64,000 nt of DNA from Halobacillus halophilus DSM 2266 (GCF_000284515.1 NC_017668.1:2914001-2978000), one strand, 5' to 3'; counted from the stretch's first letter, positions 1-8,930 are shown. Notes: generated from the sequence alone by a model not told the origin. Numbers and translations: made by a program.

Positions 1-27
1 GTCTTTTTAACAAATAGAGGTGTAAAC

Positions 28-837
28 TTGTTAGAATATAAAGTATTTAGTGAAGAACATACAAAACCATATGTACTTCTACTTCATGGAATAGGTGGAA
101 GTGCCAATATCTTTTTCCCTCAAATTAAAGAATATAAAAAACATTTTAATGTCATCGCTATACATCTGCGAGGACACAAGGGGTCACCAAGTGTTTATTC
201 AAACTCAAGCGCATTTTCTTTTAAAGAAGCGGCGAACGACGTTATTGAGGTTATGGATCAATTACGAATTAAGAAAGCGCATTTCGTTGGGGTGTCTCTT
301 GGAACGGTTATCATTCACCAGTTGTTATCCATGGCCCCTAACCGCGTAGAAACTGCCGTAATGGGGGGAGCCATAACAAAAATGAACCTTATATCCAGGC
401 TCCTTCTCTCTTTCGGAAAGCTAGCCAAGAATGTGATGCCATATTTATGGCTGTATTCTTTATTTGCACGAGTGCTGATGCCTAGAAAAAACCACAAAGA
501 ATCAAGGAATGCTTTCATAAAAGAAGCTTCCCAAATGAAACGAGCAGAGTTTTTAGGTTGGTATGATATAGCTCCTACGGTAGACACTACCTTTATGGAT
601 GTAGAAAAAACTGCTGGATCCATTCCTAAACTTTACCTCATGGGCAGCGGAGACCGTATGTTTAAAAAAGATACATGGAAAAATGTAAAGAATATGCCTA
701 ATACAACATGCCTTTTCATTCCTAATTCCGGACATGTCGTAAACTTGGACACCCCAGAGATTTTCAATAACTGTTCAATCTCCTATATGAAAACTAAAGG
801 AAACATTCATGGCTCCCTATTAGAAGAAAAGACTTGA
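28..837 (+). CDS. alpha/beta-fold hydrolase
   Basis: This is a serine hydrolase of the alpha/beta superfamily with unknown substrate. The oxyanion-loop HGIGG lies at residues 20-24, the nucleophile elbow GVSLG puts the catalytic Ser at about residue 90, an Asp follows in GSGDRMF near residue 208, and the His is in NSGHVV near residue 237. The 269-residue length is normal for small cytoplasmic esterases or lipase-like hydrolases; no signal peptide is seen. The start is TTG at 28, supported by an AGAGG ribosome site seven bases upstream. It stands alone on the plus strand, convergent with the next gene. Esterase, lactonase or peptidase-like activity cannot be separated from sequence. Confidence 0.85.
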   Translation: MLEYKVFSEEHTKPYVLLLHGIGGSANIFFPQIKEYKKHFNVIAIHLRGHKGSPSVYSNSSAFSFKEAANDVIEVMDQLRIKKAHFVGVSLGTVIIHQLLSMAPNRVETAVMGGAITKMNLISRLLLSFGKLAKNVMPYLWLYSLFARVLMPRKNHKESRNAFIKEASQMKRAEFLGWYDIAPTVDTTFMDVEKTAGSIPKLYLMGSGDRMFKKDTWKNVKNMPNTTCLFIPNSGHVVNLDTPEIFNNCSISYMKTKGNIHGSLLEEKT

Positions 838-854
838 ATTATTAGTTCACTAAA

Positions 855-888
855 GGAGAAAGAGGTCCGGCAAAGCGGCTCTTTCTCC
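855..888. terminator. hairpin between convergent genes
   Basis: A 10-bp perfect stem (GGAGAAAGAG with CTCTTTCTCC) separates the hydrolase from the convergent kinase-like gene. There is no clean T-tract on either strand, so termination is plausible but not shown. Confidence 0.45.
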
Positions 889-973
889 AATAAAAAGGTC
901 ATCCTGTGAATAAAATCAATTAAACTGAAACTATGTTACCTTTAAGGATATTACTCTTCCTCCCTAAAGCTTT

Positions 974-1570
974 TTAAATAGATAACAAACGTTTCCGATA
1001 CAGCAGTATTATTAATTCTATTAATAATTTAGGAAATCGCTTAGGGAAAAACTTTCTCAAGTAAAACTTATAGTACGCTTTCTTCAAATCAGGCCAGTAC
1101 TGACATTCATTAGGTTGAGTGAACCTTACCACATCAATTAGTACTACTTCGTTATTTCTAGTTAGCATAATATTTCTCAGATGTATATCACTCGGTGTTA
1201 AGCCCCGACTCCTCACATATGTTAATACTTCATCAACTTTACGTACCATCTCTGGAGTAATTCGTTTTCCAGTTCTAAGACAGTCATAAAAAGTTATACC
1301 TTCCACATACTCCATAATTAAATAGCCATCTCCAACTTCTTTTAAATGTGGAAAAAATACTCGGTTGGATAAACGATTATAGACCTCTGCTTCTCTGAAT
1401 GCTAAATGCTGATGAGAAGGATAAAAGACTTTGATCACCTGATTGATGTTCTTCATTTTAAAAACGGCCGCACTGCGCCCCTGACCTACACACTCTAGTT
1501 CAACCGGAAAACTTACAATACGGTTATCTTTAAAAACAATTTCCTCGACCAGATCTTCTATCTTTTTCAT
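974..1570 (-). CDS. protein kinase-like protein (YrzF/RIO-like)
   Basis: This short kinase-fold protein of 198 residues resembles the putative serine/threonine kinases of the YrzF type found in Bacillus. Visible elements are a candidate ATP-binding Lys in VIKVF (about residue 47), a conserved Glu pair near 60-62, a catalytic-loop-like SDIHLRNI (Asp 128, Asn 133) and a metal-binding Asp in LIDVVRF (about 146), where the usual DFG is replaced by DVV. The C-terminal tail is basic and hydrophobic. The start ATG follows GAGGGGA. Its substrate is unknown. The catalytic residues look retained, so it may be active, but phosphotransferase activity is inferred from the fold only. Confidence 0.72.
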   Translation of the reverse strand: MKKIEDLVEEIVFKDNRIVSFPVELECVGQGRSAAVFKMKNINQVIKVFYPSHQHLAFREAEVYNRLSNRVFFPHLKEVGDGYLIMEYVEGITFYDCLRTGKRITPEMVRKVDEVLTYVRSRGLTPSDIHLRNIMLTRNNEVVLIDVVRFTQPNECQYWPDLKKAYYKFYLRKFFPKRFPKLLIELIILLYRKRLLSI

Positions 1571-1627
1571 AGTATCCCCTCTATGGAAAAACGTTTATTT
1601 ATTACTCCCTATTATACCGGAGTTCAC

Positions 1628-1657
1628 AAAAAAAGAATGAACTTTGCTTGTTCATTC
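1628..1657 (-). terminator. intrinsic terminator of the SASP transcript
   Basis: On the minus strand the 8-bp stem GAATGAAC/GTTCATTC is followed at once by a run of seven T. It lies downstream of the SASP gene and of the long hairpin at 1685-1736. Confidence 0.8.
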
Positions 1658-1684
1658 TAAATTTACGCCACTATATCATTTTAG

Positions 1685-1736
1685 TGCTCAAATAAGAAAG
1701 CAGGAAGTCTTTTCTTCCTGCTTTCTTATTTGAGCA
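1685..1736. repeat. perfect 23-bp inverted repeat
   Basis: Two perfectly complementary 23-base arms (1685-1707 and 1714-1736) enclose a six-base loop and abut the stop codon of the SASP gene. There is no T-tract after it, and a separate terminator follows about 30 bases on, so it is probably an mRNA 3'-end stabiliser or RNase III-type duplex rather than a terminator. Confidence 0.8.
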
Positions 1737-1994
1737 TTATTTATTTTTTTCCATAAGTTCCTTCTGGGCTTGTCTAACTAATTCTTTTACCATTTGTCCC
1801 CCGATTGGTCCGCCGATCCCGCCAGCGTCCCGTGCACTTAAGTTTCCGTTATCATATCGGTTTAATGGTATGCCTTTTTCTTCTGCGACTTCAAACTTTG
1901 CATTTTCAGGAGTCTGGCTTTTCACCAGTCTTTGTTTCAAATCATCGAGGCCTTTTTGTGCCTCTGGAACTAATATCTTATTTTTTCTTGCCAT
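1737..1994 (-). CDS. alpha/beta-type small acid-soluble spore protein
   Basis: This 85-residue DNA-binding SASP coats and protects spore DNA in the forespore and is degraded on germination by the GPR protease. The C-terminal signature GGIGGPIGGQMVKELV and the preceding NGNLSARDAGG segment are diagnostic of the alpha/beta family, and KFEVAEEKGI matches the GPR cleavage region. It lies only 12 bases downstream of the small DUF4025-like gene, so the two are probably co-transcribed, with a forespore sigma factor expected from the family. I cannot say which ssp paralogue it is. Confidence 0.93.
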   Translation of the reverse strand: MARKNKILVPEAQKGLDDLKQRLVKSQTPENAKFEVAEEKGIPLNRYDNGNLSARDAGGIGGPIGGQMVKELVRQAQKELMEKNK

Positions 1995-2006
1995 ATAAAT
2001 AACTCC

Positions 2007-2240
2007 TTATTTCTTATACTTAGGAAAACGCTCTCGTGAAAGAGGTTTGCCTTCATGACTTATTACATTTCCATGCTGGTCTAATTGATCGATGTTACCG
2101 TCGATCGTTCCTTCTGTCATCGTGTCTGAAACTTGTTCGTGAGTGACTGAAAGCCCCTGCGATGTCTCATCATTTTTTTCGTAATCAGCCGGCTCATAAC
2201 TGCGTTCAGCTATTTCTTCTATTTTTTGTTTTTTACTCAA
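2007..2240 (-). CDS. DUF4025 (YozQ-like) small protein
   Basis: A 77-residue acidic, hydrophilic protein resembling the YozQ/DUF4025 family. The middle carries SQGLSVTHEQVSDT and a G-T-I-D-G-N-I-D stretch, and the tail is basic. The start is TTG, set by AAAGGAGG eight bases upstream. No membrane segment or catalytic motif is seen. It directly precedes the SASP gene, which suggests sporulation expression; its role is unknown. The family name rests on recall of the motif, not on a search. Confidence 0.65.
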   Translation of the reverse strand: MSKKQKIEEIAERSYEPADYEKNDETSQGLSVTHEQVSDTMTEGTIDGNIDQLDQHGNVISHEGKPLSRERFPKYKK

Positions 2241-2372
2241 GATAAATACCTCCTTTACTTGCTCTTAGTTTCTGCTCCTTTATTTAAATTCATTCGATGT
2301 CCTTTAAATGAAAAATTAGAGCGTGGATAAAATTATTTTTATCATCCAAACTATAGAAGGAGGTGTTAAACG

Positions 2373-2510
2373 ATGAGCAAGAAAAGTAATGCCAATAAAA
2401 GAAAGGCTCCTAAAACGGTGAACCCTCAAGGTTTGACAGAGGATATCGCCGATCAGCAGCCAGATTCCCAATTTGAACAAAAAGCTAAAAAAAGTAATAC
2501 TAAACGATAA
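2373..2510 (+). CDS. sspL: SspL-type small acid-soluble spore protein
   Basis: This 45-residue basic, Lys/Gln/Asn-rich protein begins MSKKSNANKR and ends EQKAKKSNTKR. The tail AKKSNTKR and the internal VNPQG(L/D) segment match the minor SASP SspL of Bacillus subtilis as I recall it. AGGAGG sits at 2358-2363, ten bases before the ATG, and a strong terminator hairpin begins at its stop codon. It is divergent from the DUF4025-SASP pair, making a small spore-protein cluster. It is too short for most gene callers. Confidence 0.78.
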   Translation: MSKKSNANKRKAPKTVNPQGLTEDIADQQPDSQFEQKAKKSNTKR

Positions 2511-2540
2511 AAGCTGACGCTTGCCCGTCAGCTTTCTTTT
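2510..2540 (+). terminator. terminator after sspL
   Basis: The 10-bp stem AAAGCTGACG/CGTCAGCTTT is followed by CTTTT on the plus strand. It overlaps the last codons of the convergent HpaB-type gene. Confidence 0.82.
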
Positions 2541-3964
2541 AGAAACCATGAAACTAACGAGATCGAAGGTTTTTCGTCATACATTTGATAAATGGTTTGA
2601 GAAATACGGATCGGATCTCCAAAAAAGAACCGTTCATAAAGTGTCTGTCTCGAACCGAACGAGCTCATGGTCAGATCCCATGCTAACCTGAATAACGCTA
2701 CCCTATCCTTGCCTTTCCAATCCCCGGCTTTCAAGTAATGGTTTAATTCTTCACCTACACTTGAATCGAACGTTTCTTCTTGAGGAATAGTCATTAATCC
2801 GCTTGCACCTAGCAGTTGAATGATTTCAATCAATCGAGGGTACAATTCCTGAGTTTGATTAATCGCTACATATAGAGGCTCAACAGAGGGTACCATTGTT
2901 CCATTATTGTCCATTTCAGCCTGGCATTCTGAATAGTGGAGCAAAGCCTTTAAACTCTCCAAACCTTTTATAATTTCAACCACTTTAGCCTGAACATGCT
3001 GATAATCCCCTATATTAATGGTTGCCACAATTTGGTGAGCGATGCCTAACAGAAACTCTAATTTAACAATTTGTCTGGAAATAATCTGGTGGAGCGTGAA
3101 CGGGACGAATTTACCTTTCTTATAAAAATTATCAGCCGCTCGTATATTATCATGCAGGAATACTCTCTCCCACGGAACAAGTACATCATCGAATATTACA
3201 ACCGTATCCATTTCATCAAATTTAGAAGAGAGGGGGGAATTATAAGAGGAATGGCCATTACTGAAGGATTCCCGGCAAATATACTTCAATCCTTTAGTAT
3301 TGCTGGGAATTGAAAAACCATAGGCGTGAGCGTTCTCTTGTATTCCGGGGGCAGAAAAAACAATGATTTGATCTGTCATGCCGCCCTGAGTGGCCAGCAG
3401 TTTTGCTCCTTGAATGATTAGCCCCGCTTTCGTTCGCCTCACGATACGGGCATTCGTTACATCTTCATCAAGAAAAGCCAGTTTCCCACGATTAGTCTGA
3501 GGATTTACAAACGTGTGCGTAAAGGTAAGATCTTGTTCACGCGCTTCCTCATAAATGGATAACAAACGATCCGGATAACAATTAGTTTCCCCTTTTAATA
3601 AATCTGCCGAAGCGGCAAAAGATGCAAGCACTGTATTCATATAGTCAGGACTCCGCCCTAATAAACCGCCGGAATGGCGTGCCCAGCATTGAATCATCTT
3701 TCTTCTTTTTTCAAGATCTTCTTTTGTTTTCGGAATTAAGTAAGAGGTACCAATCTTATTTCCAGTGGTATCTGACGTGAAAGTCAATTCTTCTGTATGA
3801 TCAGGATGCAACTGCAAATCATAAAGCTCACCCTGAGTCTGGACTACTCCCTTAAATGCAGGATGACTTGATATTCTTCCCGCAACCCGTTCTCCGTCCA
3901 GCCAAACTTCAGCGTTTATCCGATCCACTCTTTCCTTGTACTCATCACCTGATATAGCAGGCAT
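2528..3964 (-). CDS. 4-hydroxyphenylacetate 3-hydroxylase (HpaB) family oxygenase
   Basis: This is a flavin-dependent monooxygenase large subunit of the HpaB/HpaH family (about 478 residues, full length), related to YoaI of Bacillus. The N-terminal GDEYKERV and the WARHSGGLLGRSPDYMN block are family hallmarks. Such enzymes use FADH2 supplied by a separate reductase to hydroxylate phenolic substrates at the ortho position. No hpaC-type reductase or other aromatic-catabolism gene lies nearby, so substrate and partner are unknown. The ATG at 3964 is preferred over an upstream one at 3994 because AAAGGGAG lies just before it. The gene ends inside the sspL terminator hairpin. Confidence 0.85.
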   Translation of the reverse strand: MPAISGDEYKERVDRINAEVWLDGERVAGRISSHPAFKGVVQTQGELYDLQLHPDHTEELTFTSDTTGNKIGTSYLIPKTKEDLEKRRKMIQCWARHSGGLLGRSPDYMNTVLASFAASADLLKGETNCYPDRLLSIYEEAREQDLTFTHTFVNPQTNRGKLAFLDEDVTNARIVRRTKAGLIIQGAKLLATQGGMTDQIIVFSAPGIQENAHAYGFSIPSNTKGLKYICRESFSNGHSSYNSPLSSKFDEMDTVVIFDDVLVPWERVFLHDNIRAADNFYKKGKFVPFTLHQIISRQIVKLEFLLGIAHQIVATINIGDYQHVQAKVVEIIKGLESLKALLHYSECQAEMDNNGTMVPSVEPLYVAINQTQELYPRLIEIIQLLGASGLMTIPQEETFDSSVGEELNHYLKAGDWKGKDRVALFRLAWDLTMSSFGSRQTLYERFFFGDPIRISQTIYQMYDEKPSISLVSWFLKES

Positions 3965-4049
3965 GTAATCACTCCCTTTGCTTCGTACACACAAAAACAG
4001 TAGATAACATACCTTATTACTTTGCGAAGATTATGTGAAAAATTTCCTA

Positions 4050-4078
4050 CAAAAAGCCCACCTATTTAAGGTGGGCTT
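4050..4078 (-). terminator. terminator of aceB-aceA
   Basis: The stem AAGCCCACC/GGTGGGCTT is followed by five T on the minus strand, directly after the aceA stop codon. Confidence 0.85.
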
Positions 4079-4083
4079 GAAGG

Positions 4084-5379
4084 TTAGGACTGAGATACCG
4101 TCTCCGTCGTAAACTGTTCGGATTCGGTAGAGCCTTTTAATGCCGTAGTGGACGACGTACCTCCTGAAATAATTTGAGCTACTTCATCAAAATAGCCGGT
4201 TCCTACTTCCCGCTGGTGGCGGGTAGCTGAATATCCGTAAACCTCACTGCTGAATTCCGCTTGCTGTAATTCAGAATAAGCTTCCATTCCGCGGTCTTTA
4301 TATTGTCTCGCTAATTCGAACATACCATGATTAAGCGCGTGAAAACCTGCAAGAGTTACAAATTGAAACTTATAACCCATCTCACCAAGTGTCCGTTGAA
4401 AACTGGCAATTGTCTCGTCATCCAGTTTTTTCTTCCAATTAAAAGAAGGCGAACAATTGTAGGCAAGCAGTTTCCCAGGAAATTTTTCATGAATGGCTTC
4501 TGCAAATCTTCTTGCTTCTTCTATGTTTGGTTCCGAGGTTTCACACCATACTAAGTCTGCATAAGGAGCATAAGCTAACCCTCTTGCAATGGCCTGATCT
4601 ATCCCCGCTTTCGTTTTATAAAAACCTTCTGCTGTTCTTTCTCCTGTAAGAAATTCCGCATCACTTCCATCCACATCACTTGTGATAAGATCCGCTGCAT
4701 TCGCATCTGTTCGCGCTATAATAATAGTAGGAACGCCCATTACGTCCGCTGCAAAGCGTGCAGAGATTAAATTTCGAACAGCGGTTTGAGTAGGCAGCAG
4801 AACTTTTCCGCCAAGGTGGCCGCATTTCTTCTCTGAAGATAACTGATCTTCAAAGTGAACGGCCGATGCTCCTGCTTCTATCATTCCTTTCATTAATTCA
4901 AAAACGTTCAGCTGTCCCCCAAAACCCGCTTCTGCATCCGCAACAATAGGGGCGAACCAGTCAATATCATGCTTTCCTTCCATATGATGAATCTGGTCTG
5001 CACGCTGCAATGCCTGATTAATTCTTTTTACTACCTGAGGCACGCTGTTTGCAGGATACAAGCTTTGATCCGGGTACATGTGTCCCGACAAATTAGCGTC
5101 CGCTGCTACCTGCCAGCCACTCAGGTAAATAGCCTTAAGCCCGGCTTTTACTTGCTGCATAGCCTGGTTACCGGTTAAAGCACCCAGAGCGTGAACATAG
5201 TCTTCTTCATGTAGAAGGTTCCACAATTTTTCGGCACCTTTTTCAGCGAGTGTATGTTGGATATCCATAGACCCTCTTAATCGGATAACGTCTTCCGGCT
5301 CATATGGACGCAACACACTGCTCCAACGTTCTTCTTCCTGCCACTTATTTCTTAGTTTTTCTACTCTCTCATTCATCAT
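4084..5379 (-). CDS. aceA: isocitrate lyase
   Basis: It cleaves isocitrate to glyoxylate and succinate, the first step of the glyoxylate shunt. The catalytic signature KKCGHLGGK is present, with the active Cys near residue 190, as are the metal-binding DADAGFGG-type loop ([11 protein letters not shown]) and IIARTDA. Length about 431 residues fits the shorter bacterial form. The ATG at 5379 is chosen because GAGGGGG at 5389-5395 is nine bases upstream and MMNERVEKL matches the usual N-terminus. An in-frame TTG at 5397 would overlap aceB by a few bases but has no ribosome site of its own. It lies right after aceB and is translated from the same transcript. Confidence 0.96.
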   Translation of the reverse strand: MMNERVEKLRNKWQEEERWSSVLRPYEPEDVIRLRGSMDIQHTLAEKGAEKLWNLLHEEDYVHALGALTGNQAMQQVKAGLKAIYLSGWQVAADANLSGHMYPDQSLYPANSVPQVVKRINQALQRADQIHHMEGKHDIDWFAPIVADAEAGFGGQLNVFELMKGMIEAGASAVHFEDQLSSEKKCGHLGGKVLLPTQTAVRNLISARFAADVMGVPTIIIARTDANAADLITSDVDGSDAEFLTGERTAEGFYKTKAGIDQAIARGLAYAPYADLVWCETSEPNIEEARRFAEAIHEKFPGKLLAYNCSPSFNWKKKLDDETIASFQRTLGEMGYKFQFVTLAGFHALNHGMFELARQYKDRGMEAYSELQQAEFSSEVYGYSATRHQREVGTGYFDEVAQIISGGTSSTTALKGSTESEQFTTETVSQS

Positions 5380-5393
5380 TCCGCTCATCCCCC

Positions 5394-6986
5394 TCAAGAT
5401 AACTGCTCATAAGCTTTAATGGTTAAAAAGTCTTCAAACTCATCATTTCTAATTAAGCTATCGAATAGTTTTTCAGCTTCTTTATAGGGCCTCTTTTTGA
5501 AAAAATCCTCCCCTACTTCTTGCCGGATAGCCTCCATTTCTTCTTCTTTTAACTTATCGTAAAGTTCAAAAGTAATTGTACGTCCGTCATTCAATGTACC
5601 TTTTGGATGACGGATCCACTGCCAAACTTGAGCCCTTGATATTTCAGCTGTTGCAGCATCTTCCATCAAATGATGAATCGGCGCAGCTCCTGTACCAGCG
5701 AGCCATGAGGCAATGTACTGAATCCCCACATTAATATTTGTGCGTAATCCCTCTTCGGTAATTTCCCCTTGAGGAACTTCCAGTAAGTCTGCTGCTGAAA
5801 CTGTAATCTTTTCTTTCGTTTTACTGATTTGATTGGGTTCCGGCATTTCCTCATTGAATACGTCCATAGCCGCCTGAACCATTCCAGGATGAGCCACCCA
5901 AGTCCCATCGTGACCGTCCTGAACTTCTCGTTTCTTATCAGCTATTACTTTTTGAAAAGCAGCTTCATTCTTGGATGGATCATTTTTTACTGGTATTTGA
6001 GCTGCCATCCCCCCGATCGCAGGAGCGCCACGTTTATGACAAGTTTGAATGGTCAATAGCGAATAAGCACGCATAAATGGAACGGTCATCGTTACTTCTG
6101 AACGGTCCGGAAGTATCATTGATGGATCATGACGGAATTTCTTTAAGAAACTGAAGATATAATCCCAGCGTCCGCAGTTAAGACCTGCCGAGTGTTCCTT
6201 TAATTCATACAATATTTCATCCATTTCATAAGCGGCGAGGATCGTTTCCAATAATACTGTTGCTCTGATAGTGCCTTGAGGAATGTTCATGTAGTTCTGA
6301 GCGTAAACAAAAATATCGTTCCATAATCGCGCTTCCTTATGATTCTCCAGTTTAGGTAAATAAAAGTATGGACCCGAACCGTTCTTTATAAGCTGTTTAG
6401 CGTTGTGGAAGAAATACAAGCCGAAGTCAACCAGGCTTCCAGAAATCGCTTTATTTTGATAGGTTAAGTGCTTTTCCTCCAAGTGCCAGCCTCTCGGTCG
6501 TACCATAAGTACAGCAGTTTGTTCGCCCAGCTGATACAATTTTCCTTTTTCATTTTGAAAAGTAATGGTTTTCTGAATCGCGTCCCGCAAATTAATCTGC
6601 CCGTGAATCGTATTCGACCACGTCGGCGAGTTGGCATCCTCAAAGTCTGCCATAAATACTTTTGCTCCAGAATTCAGACCATTAATGACCATCTTACGAT
6701 CAACGGGACCGGTAATTTCTACCCTTCGATCTTTTAAATCTTTTGGCAGATCACTTATCTGCCAGTTCCCTTGGCGGATACATTCCGTTTCTTTAAGAAA
6801 ACCTGGTCTTTCCCCGCGATCTAACTTTGATTGAATTTCTTCCCTTTTTTCTAATAATTGCTTTCGTCTCTCTTCGAAGTGTAGATGTAAAGATTCTAGA
6901 AAATCCAGAGCTTCTTGGTTTAATATTTCTTCAAAACCTGGATCAAGGTGGCCTTCCACCTTGATTCCGGATAACTTTGTTTCCAT
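5394..6986 (-). CDS. aceB: malate synthase A
   Basis: It condenses glyoxylate with acetyl-CoA to malate, the second glyoxylate-shunt step. At 530 residues it is the A-type enzyme. The segments [16 protein letters not shown] and [13 protein letters not shown], the [15 protein letters not shown] block and [11 protein letters not shown] are all characteristic. The ATG is preceded by AAAGAGGGGG. It forms an operon with aceA (stop and start within about 15 bases) and lies 73 bases after a small zinc-ribbon gene. A TGTTATATAACA palindrome sits between those two, hinting at control by a DNA-binding repressor. Confidence 0.96.
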   Translation of the reverse strand: METKLSGIKVEGHLDPGFEEILNQEALDFLESLHLHFEERRKQLLEKREEIQSKLDRGERPGFLKETECIRQGNWQISDLPKDLKDRRVEITGPVDRKMVINGLNSGAKVFMADFEDANSPTWSNTIHGQINLRDAIQKTITFQNEKGKLYQLGEQTAVLMVRPRGWHLEEKHLTYQNKAISGSLVDFGLYFFHNAKQLIKNGSGPYFYLPKLENHKEARLWNDIFVYAQNYMNIPQGTIRATVLLETILAAYEMDEILYELKEHSAGLNCGRWDYIFSFLKKFRHDPSMILPDRSEVTMTVPFMRAYSLLTIQTCHKRGAPAIGGMAAQIPVKNDPSKNEAAFQKVIADKKREVQDGHDGTWVAHPGMVQAAMDVFNEEMPEPNQISKTKEKITVSAADLLEVPQGEITEEGLRTNINVGIQYIASWLAGTGAAPIHHLMEDAATAEISRAQVWQWIRHPKGTLNDGRTITFELYDKLKEEEMEAIRQEVGEDFFKKRPYKEAEKLFDSLIRNDEFEDFLTIKAYEQLS

Positions 6987-7033
6987 TACGAACCCCCTCT
7001 TTTTGTTATATATAAGTTATATAATATATTATT

Positions 7034-7045
7034 TGTTATATAACA
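7034..7045. promoter_or_regulatory. palindrome upstream of aceB
   Basis: TGTTATATAACA is a perfect 12-bp dyad in the AT-rich gap between the zinc-ribbon gene and aceB. It shares the TAACA(G) half-site with the operator-like repeats at 7203-7270. Confidence 0.45.
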
Positions 7046-7059
7046 GTAATGGCATAATT

Positions 7060-7179
7060 TCATTCAGCTTTCTTAGATAGACACCGATCGCATTCCATCA
7101 TGTAAGTATAATGATGACCCTTCACCTCAGCACCACATTGCGGACATGGAACAGAAACCGTTTGATTTTTCTTATTCAT
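7060..7179 (-). CDS. 39-residue zinc-ribbon protein (YhfH-like)
   Basis: This tiny protein is mostly one zinc ribbon: CPQC at residues 12-15 and CDRC at 30-33, with a His-His-Tyr stretch between. The frame is open for 39 codons and starts at an ATG with AAGGAGG nine bases upstream, a textbook ribosome site, so it is very probably translated. It resembles the YhfH-type mini-proteins of Bacillaceae. Its place just upstream of aceB-aceA in the same direction suggests shared transcription. Function is unknown; protein or RNA binding would suit a lone ribbon. Confidence 0.75.
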   Translation of the reverse strand: MNKKNQTVSVPCPQCGAEVKGHHYTYMMECDRCLSKKAE

Positions 7180-7222
7180 TATTAAATTCCTCCTTTTTTG
7201 TATAACAGTATTATTAACCTTT

Positions 7223-7265
7223 AACTGTTATGATACAGTTTACGATGTAATAACTTGTTTTGCAA
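7223..7265 (-). promoter_or_regulatory. putative promoter and operator for the zinc-ribbon/aceBA unit
   Basis: On the minus strand, TTGCAA (7260-7265) and TAAACT (7237-7242) are spaced by 17 bases. The -10 overlaps an inverted repeat AACTGT-N6-ACAGTT (7223-7240). Further AACAGT half-sites lie at about 7204 and 7264. The pattern suits repression by a dimeric regulator; the regulator is not identified. Confidence 0.5.
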
Positions 7266-7380
7266 CAGTTTTTTGAAAATTCTATACAAATAGGCAGATG
7301 ATGTAAAATAGATCACCCTCAAAACCCGGGAAATATCGGGTTTCATTAGCTATATGGATCTCTAAATTTTCAACAGCCTA

Positions 7381-7410
7381 AAAATGCCTGCCAAGAATGG
7401 CAGGCATTTT
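7381..7410 (-). terminator. terminator of the aldo/keto reductase gene
   Basis: A 13-bp stem (AAAATGCCTGCCA with its complement) ends in five T on the minus strand, directly after the stop codon. Confidence 0.88.
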
Positions 7411-7411
7411 A

Positions 7412-8344
7412 TTAAGCAAAAATTTCGTGTATTTTCTTTACTTCCTCTGAAGATAGCTCTACATCCAGTGTTTTTAAGTTGTTTGTTACTTGGTCTACTT
7501 TTTTAGCACCCGGGATCACAGCATCAAGCGAGTCCTGAGTTAAATACCAAGCTAGCACAAGGTTTGGAACCTCTACATTTTTAGAGTGTGCTATCTCTTT
7601 AAGCTGCTCGACTTTCTGCAAATTCTTTCTATATTCTTCGCCCTGGAACAACGGGTTTTTGGCACGAAAATCACCGAATGTTGTATCTTCGTTATATTTC
7701 CCTGTTAGCAGTCCAGAAGCAAATGGGAAATAAGGTACAAAGGAAATTCCATTCTCGGCTGTGTAAGGAAGCATCTCCTTTTCTGCTTCTCGTTTAAACA
7801 GATTGTATTCTCCCTGAATTACGTCTACATATCCATCTTTATCCGCTTCTTTCAACTGATCGACTGAAAAGTTCGACACTCCTATGGAACGAATTTTACC
7901 TTGATCCTTCATTTCTTTCAAAGCTCCCACAGCTTCATCTTTTGGTGTATGATCATCTGGAAAATGTATATAAAATAAATCAATGTAGTCTGTCTGAAGA
8001 CGATCCAAACTTTCTTCCACAGCCTTTTTTAGAAAAGAAGGCGAGTTGTTAAAAACAACATCTTCCCCTTTAAATTCATGTGCACCTTTAGTGGCTAGTA
8101 CGACCTCCTCACGGTTTCCCTGCTCTTTGATAACTTGACCAACTAATTCCTCAGAACGTTTTGGACCATAAATAAAAGCTGTATCTAAGAAGTTCATATT
8201 ATGCTCAAGCGCCGTACGCACCACATCTTTTCCAGCTTCTTCATCAAGATTCGGATATATGTTATGACCGCCTACAGCGTTGGTACCCAATCCTATTGGA
8301 TTGACGGATAAACCTGATTTGCCGAGGTTCACCAATTTGTCCAT
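7412..8344 (-). CDS. iolS: aldo/keto reductase, IolS-like
   Basis: An NADPH-dependent (beta/alpha)8 reductase of 310 residues, very similar to IolS (AKR11A) of Bacillus subtilis. The opening [20 protein letters not shown], the active Asp-Tyr pair in FLDTAFIYG, the Lys in VVLATKGA and [14 protein letters not shown] are visible. Its physiological substrate is unknown even in B. subtilis; no myo-inositol genes accompany it here, so the symbol reflects sequence similarity only. The ATG at 8344 is chosen because AAAGGAGA lies nine bases upstream; an ATG 12 codons earlier has no such site. Confidence 0.88.
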   Translation of the reverse strand: MDKLVNLGKSGLSVNPIGLGTNAVGGHNIYPNLDEEAGKDVVRTALEHNMNFLDTAFIYGPKRSEELVGQVIKEQGNREEVVLATKGAHEFKGEDVVFNNSPSFLKKAVEESLDRLQTDYIDLFYIHFPDDHTPKDEAVGALKEMKDQGKIRSIGVSNFSVDQLKEADKDGYVDVIQGEYNLFKREAEKEMLPYTAENGISFVPYFPFASGLLTGKYNEDTTFGDFRAKNPLFQGEEYRKNLQKVEQLKEIAHSKNVEVPNLVLAWYLTQDSLDAVIPGAKKVDQVTNNLKTLDVELSSEEVKKIHEIFA

Positions 8345-8516
8345 TATTCTCATCTCCTTTATAAATTCTTCTATTCTCATACCACGTTATTATAAAAAAG
8401 AAACACCACACTGGCTTTTAAGCACATCCACTGAAACTATTGAAAAAAGAGTGACTTCCACGCTTTATATCGATTATAGTTAAAACAGATTGAACACTTC
8501 ACATAGGAGGGATCAA

Positions 8517-8927
8517 ATGAAATATCAAGTCACCCCATACTTCACCTTTAATGGTGATGCTGCAGAAGCTTTGGACTATTACACTCAGGTCTTTCAAGGA
8601 GAAGTTACTGCCAGACAAACCTTTGGGGATGCTGATTTTGAAACACCTGAAGGTATGGAAAACCGCATCATGCATGCACATTTTCAGAAGGATAGCTTTT
8701 CCTTTATGGTTTCAGATTCTTTTCGTGAAAACTCCATAACTATAGGAAATAATATTTCCCTGGCGCTTGAACTTGAAAATAAGGATGAGATCCAGATTCT
8801 TTACGATCGTCTGAAAGAAAAAGGTATAGTACTTATGGAACTACAAGACACATTTTGGAATGCTACTTTTGCAAAAGTAAAAGATCACTACGGAATCATT
8901 TGGGATTTAAACTACTCTCATGAATAA
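8517..8927 (+). CDS. PhnB-like VOC-superfamily protein
   Basis: A 136-residue protein of the vicinal-oxygen-chelate fold, PhnB/glyoxalase-like subfamily. It starts KYQVTPYFTFNGDAAEALDYYTQVF, has the MHAHF metal-site region near residue 50, and ends with FGxxKDHYGIIWDLNY-type sequence (KVKDHYGIIWDLNY). These proteins are often annotated as glyoxalase or resistance-like, but most PhnB-like members have no known substrate. AGGAGG at 8505-8510 sets the ATG at 8517. It is divergent from the aldo/keto reductase and stands alone. Confidence 0.85.
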   Translation: MKYQVTPYFTFNGDAAEALDYYTQVFQGEVTARQTFGDADFETPEGMENRIMHAHFQKDSFSFMVSDSFRENSITIGNNISLALELENKDEIQILYDRLKEKGIVLMELQDTFWNATFAKVKDHYGIIWDLNYSHE

Positions 8928-8930
8928 CAA

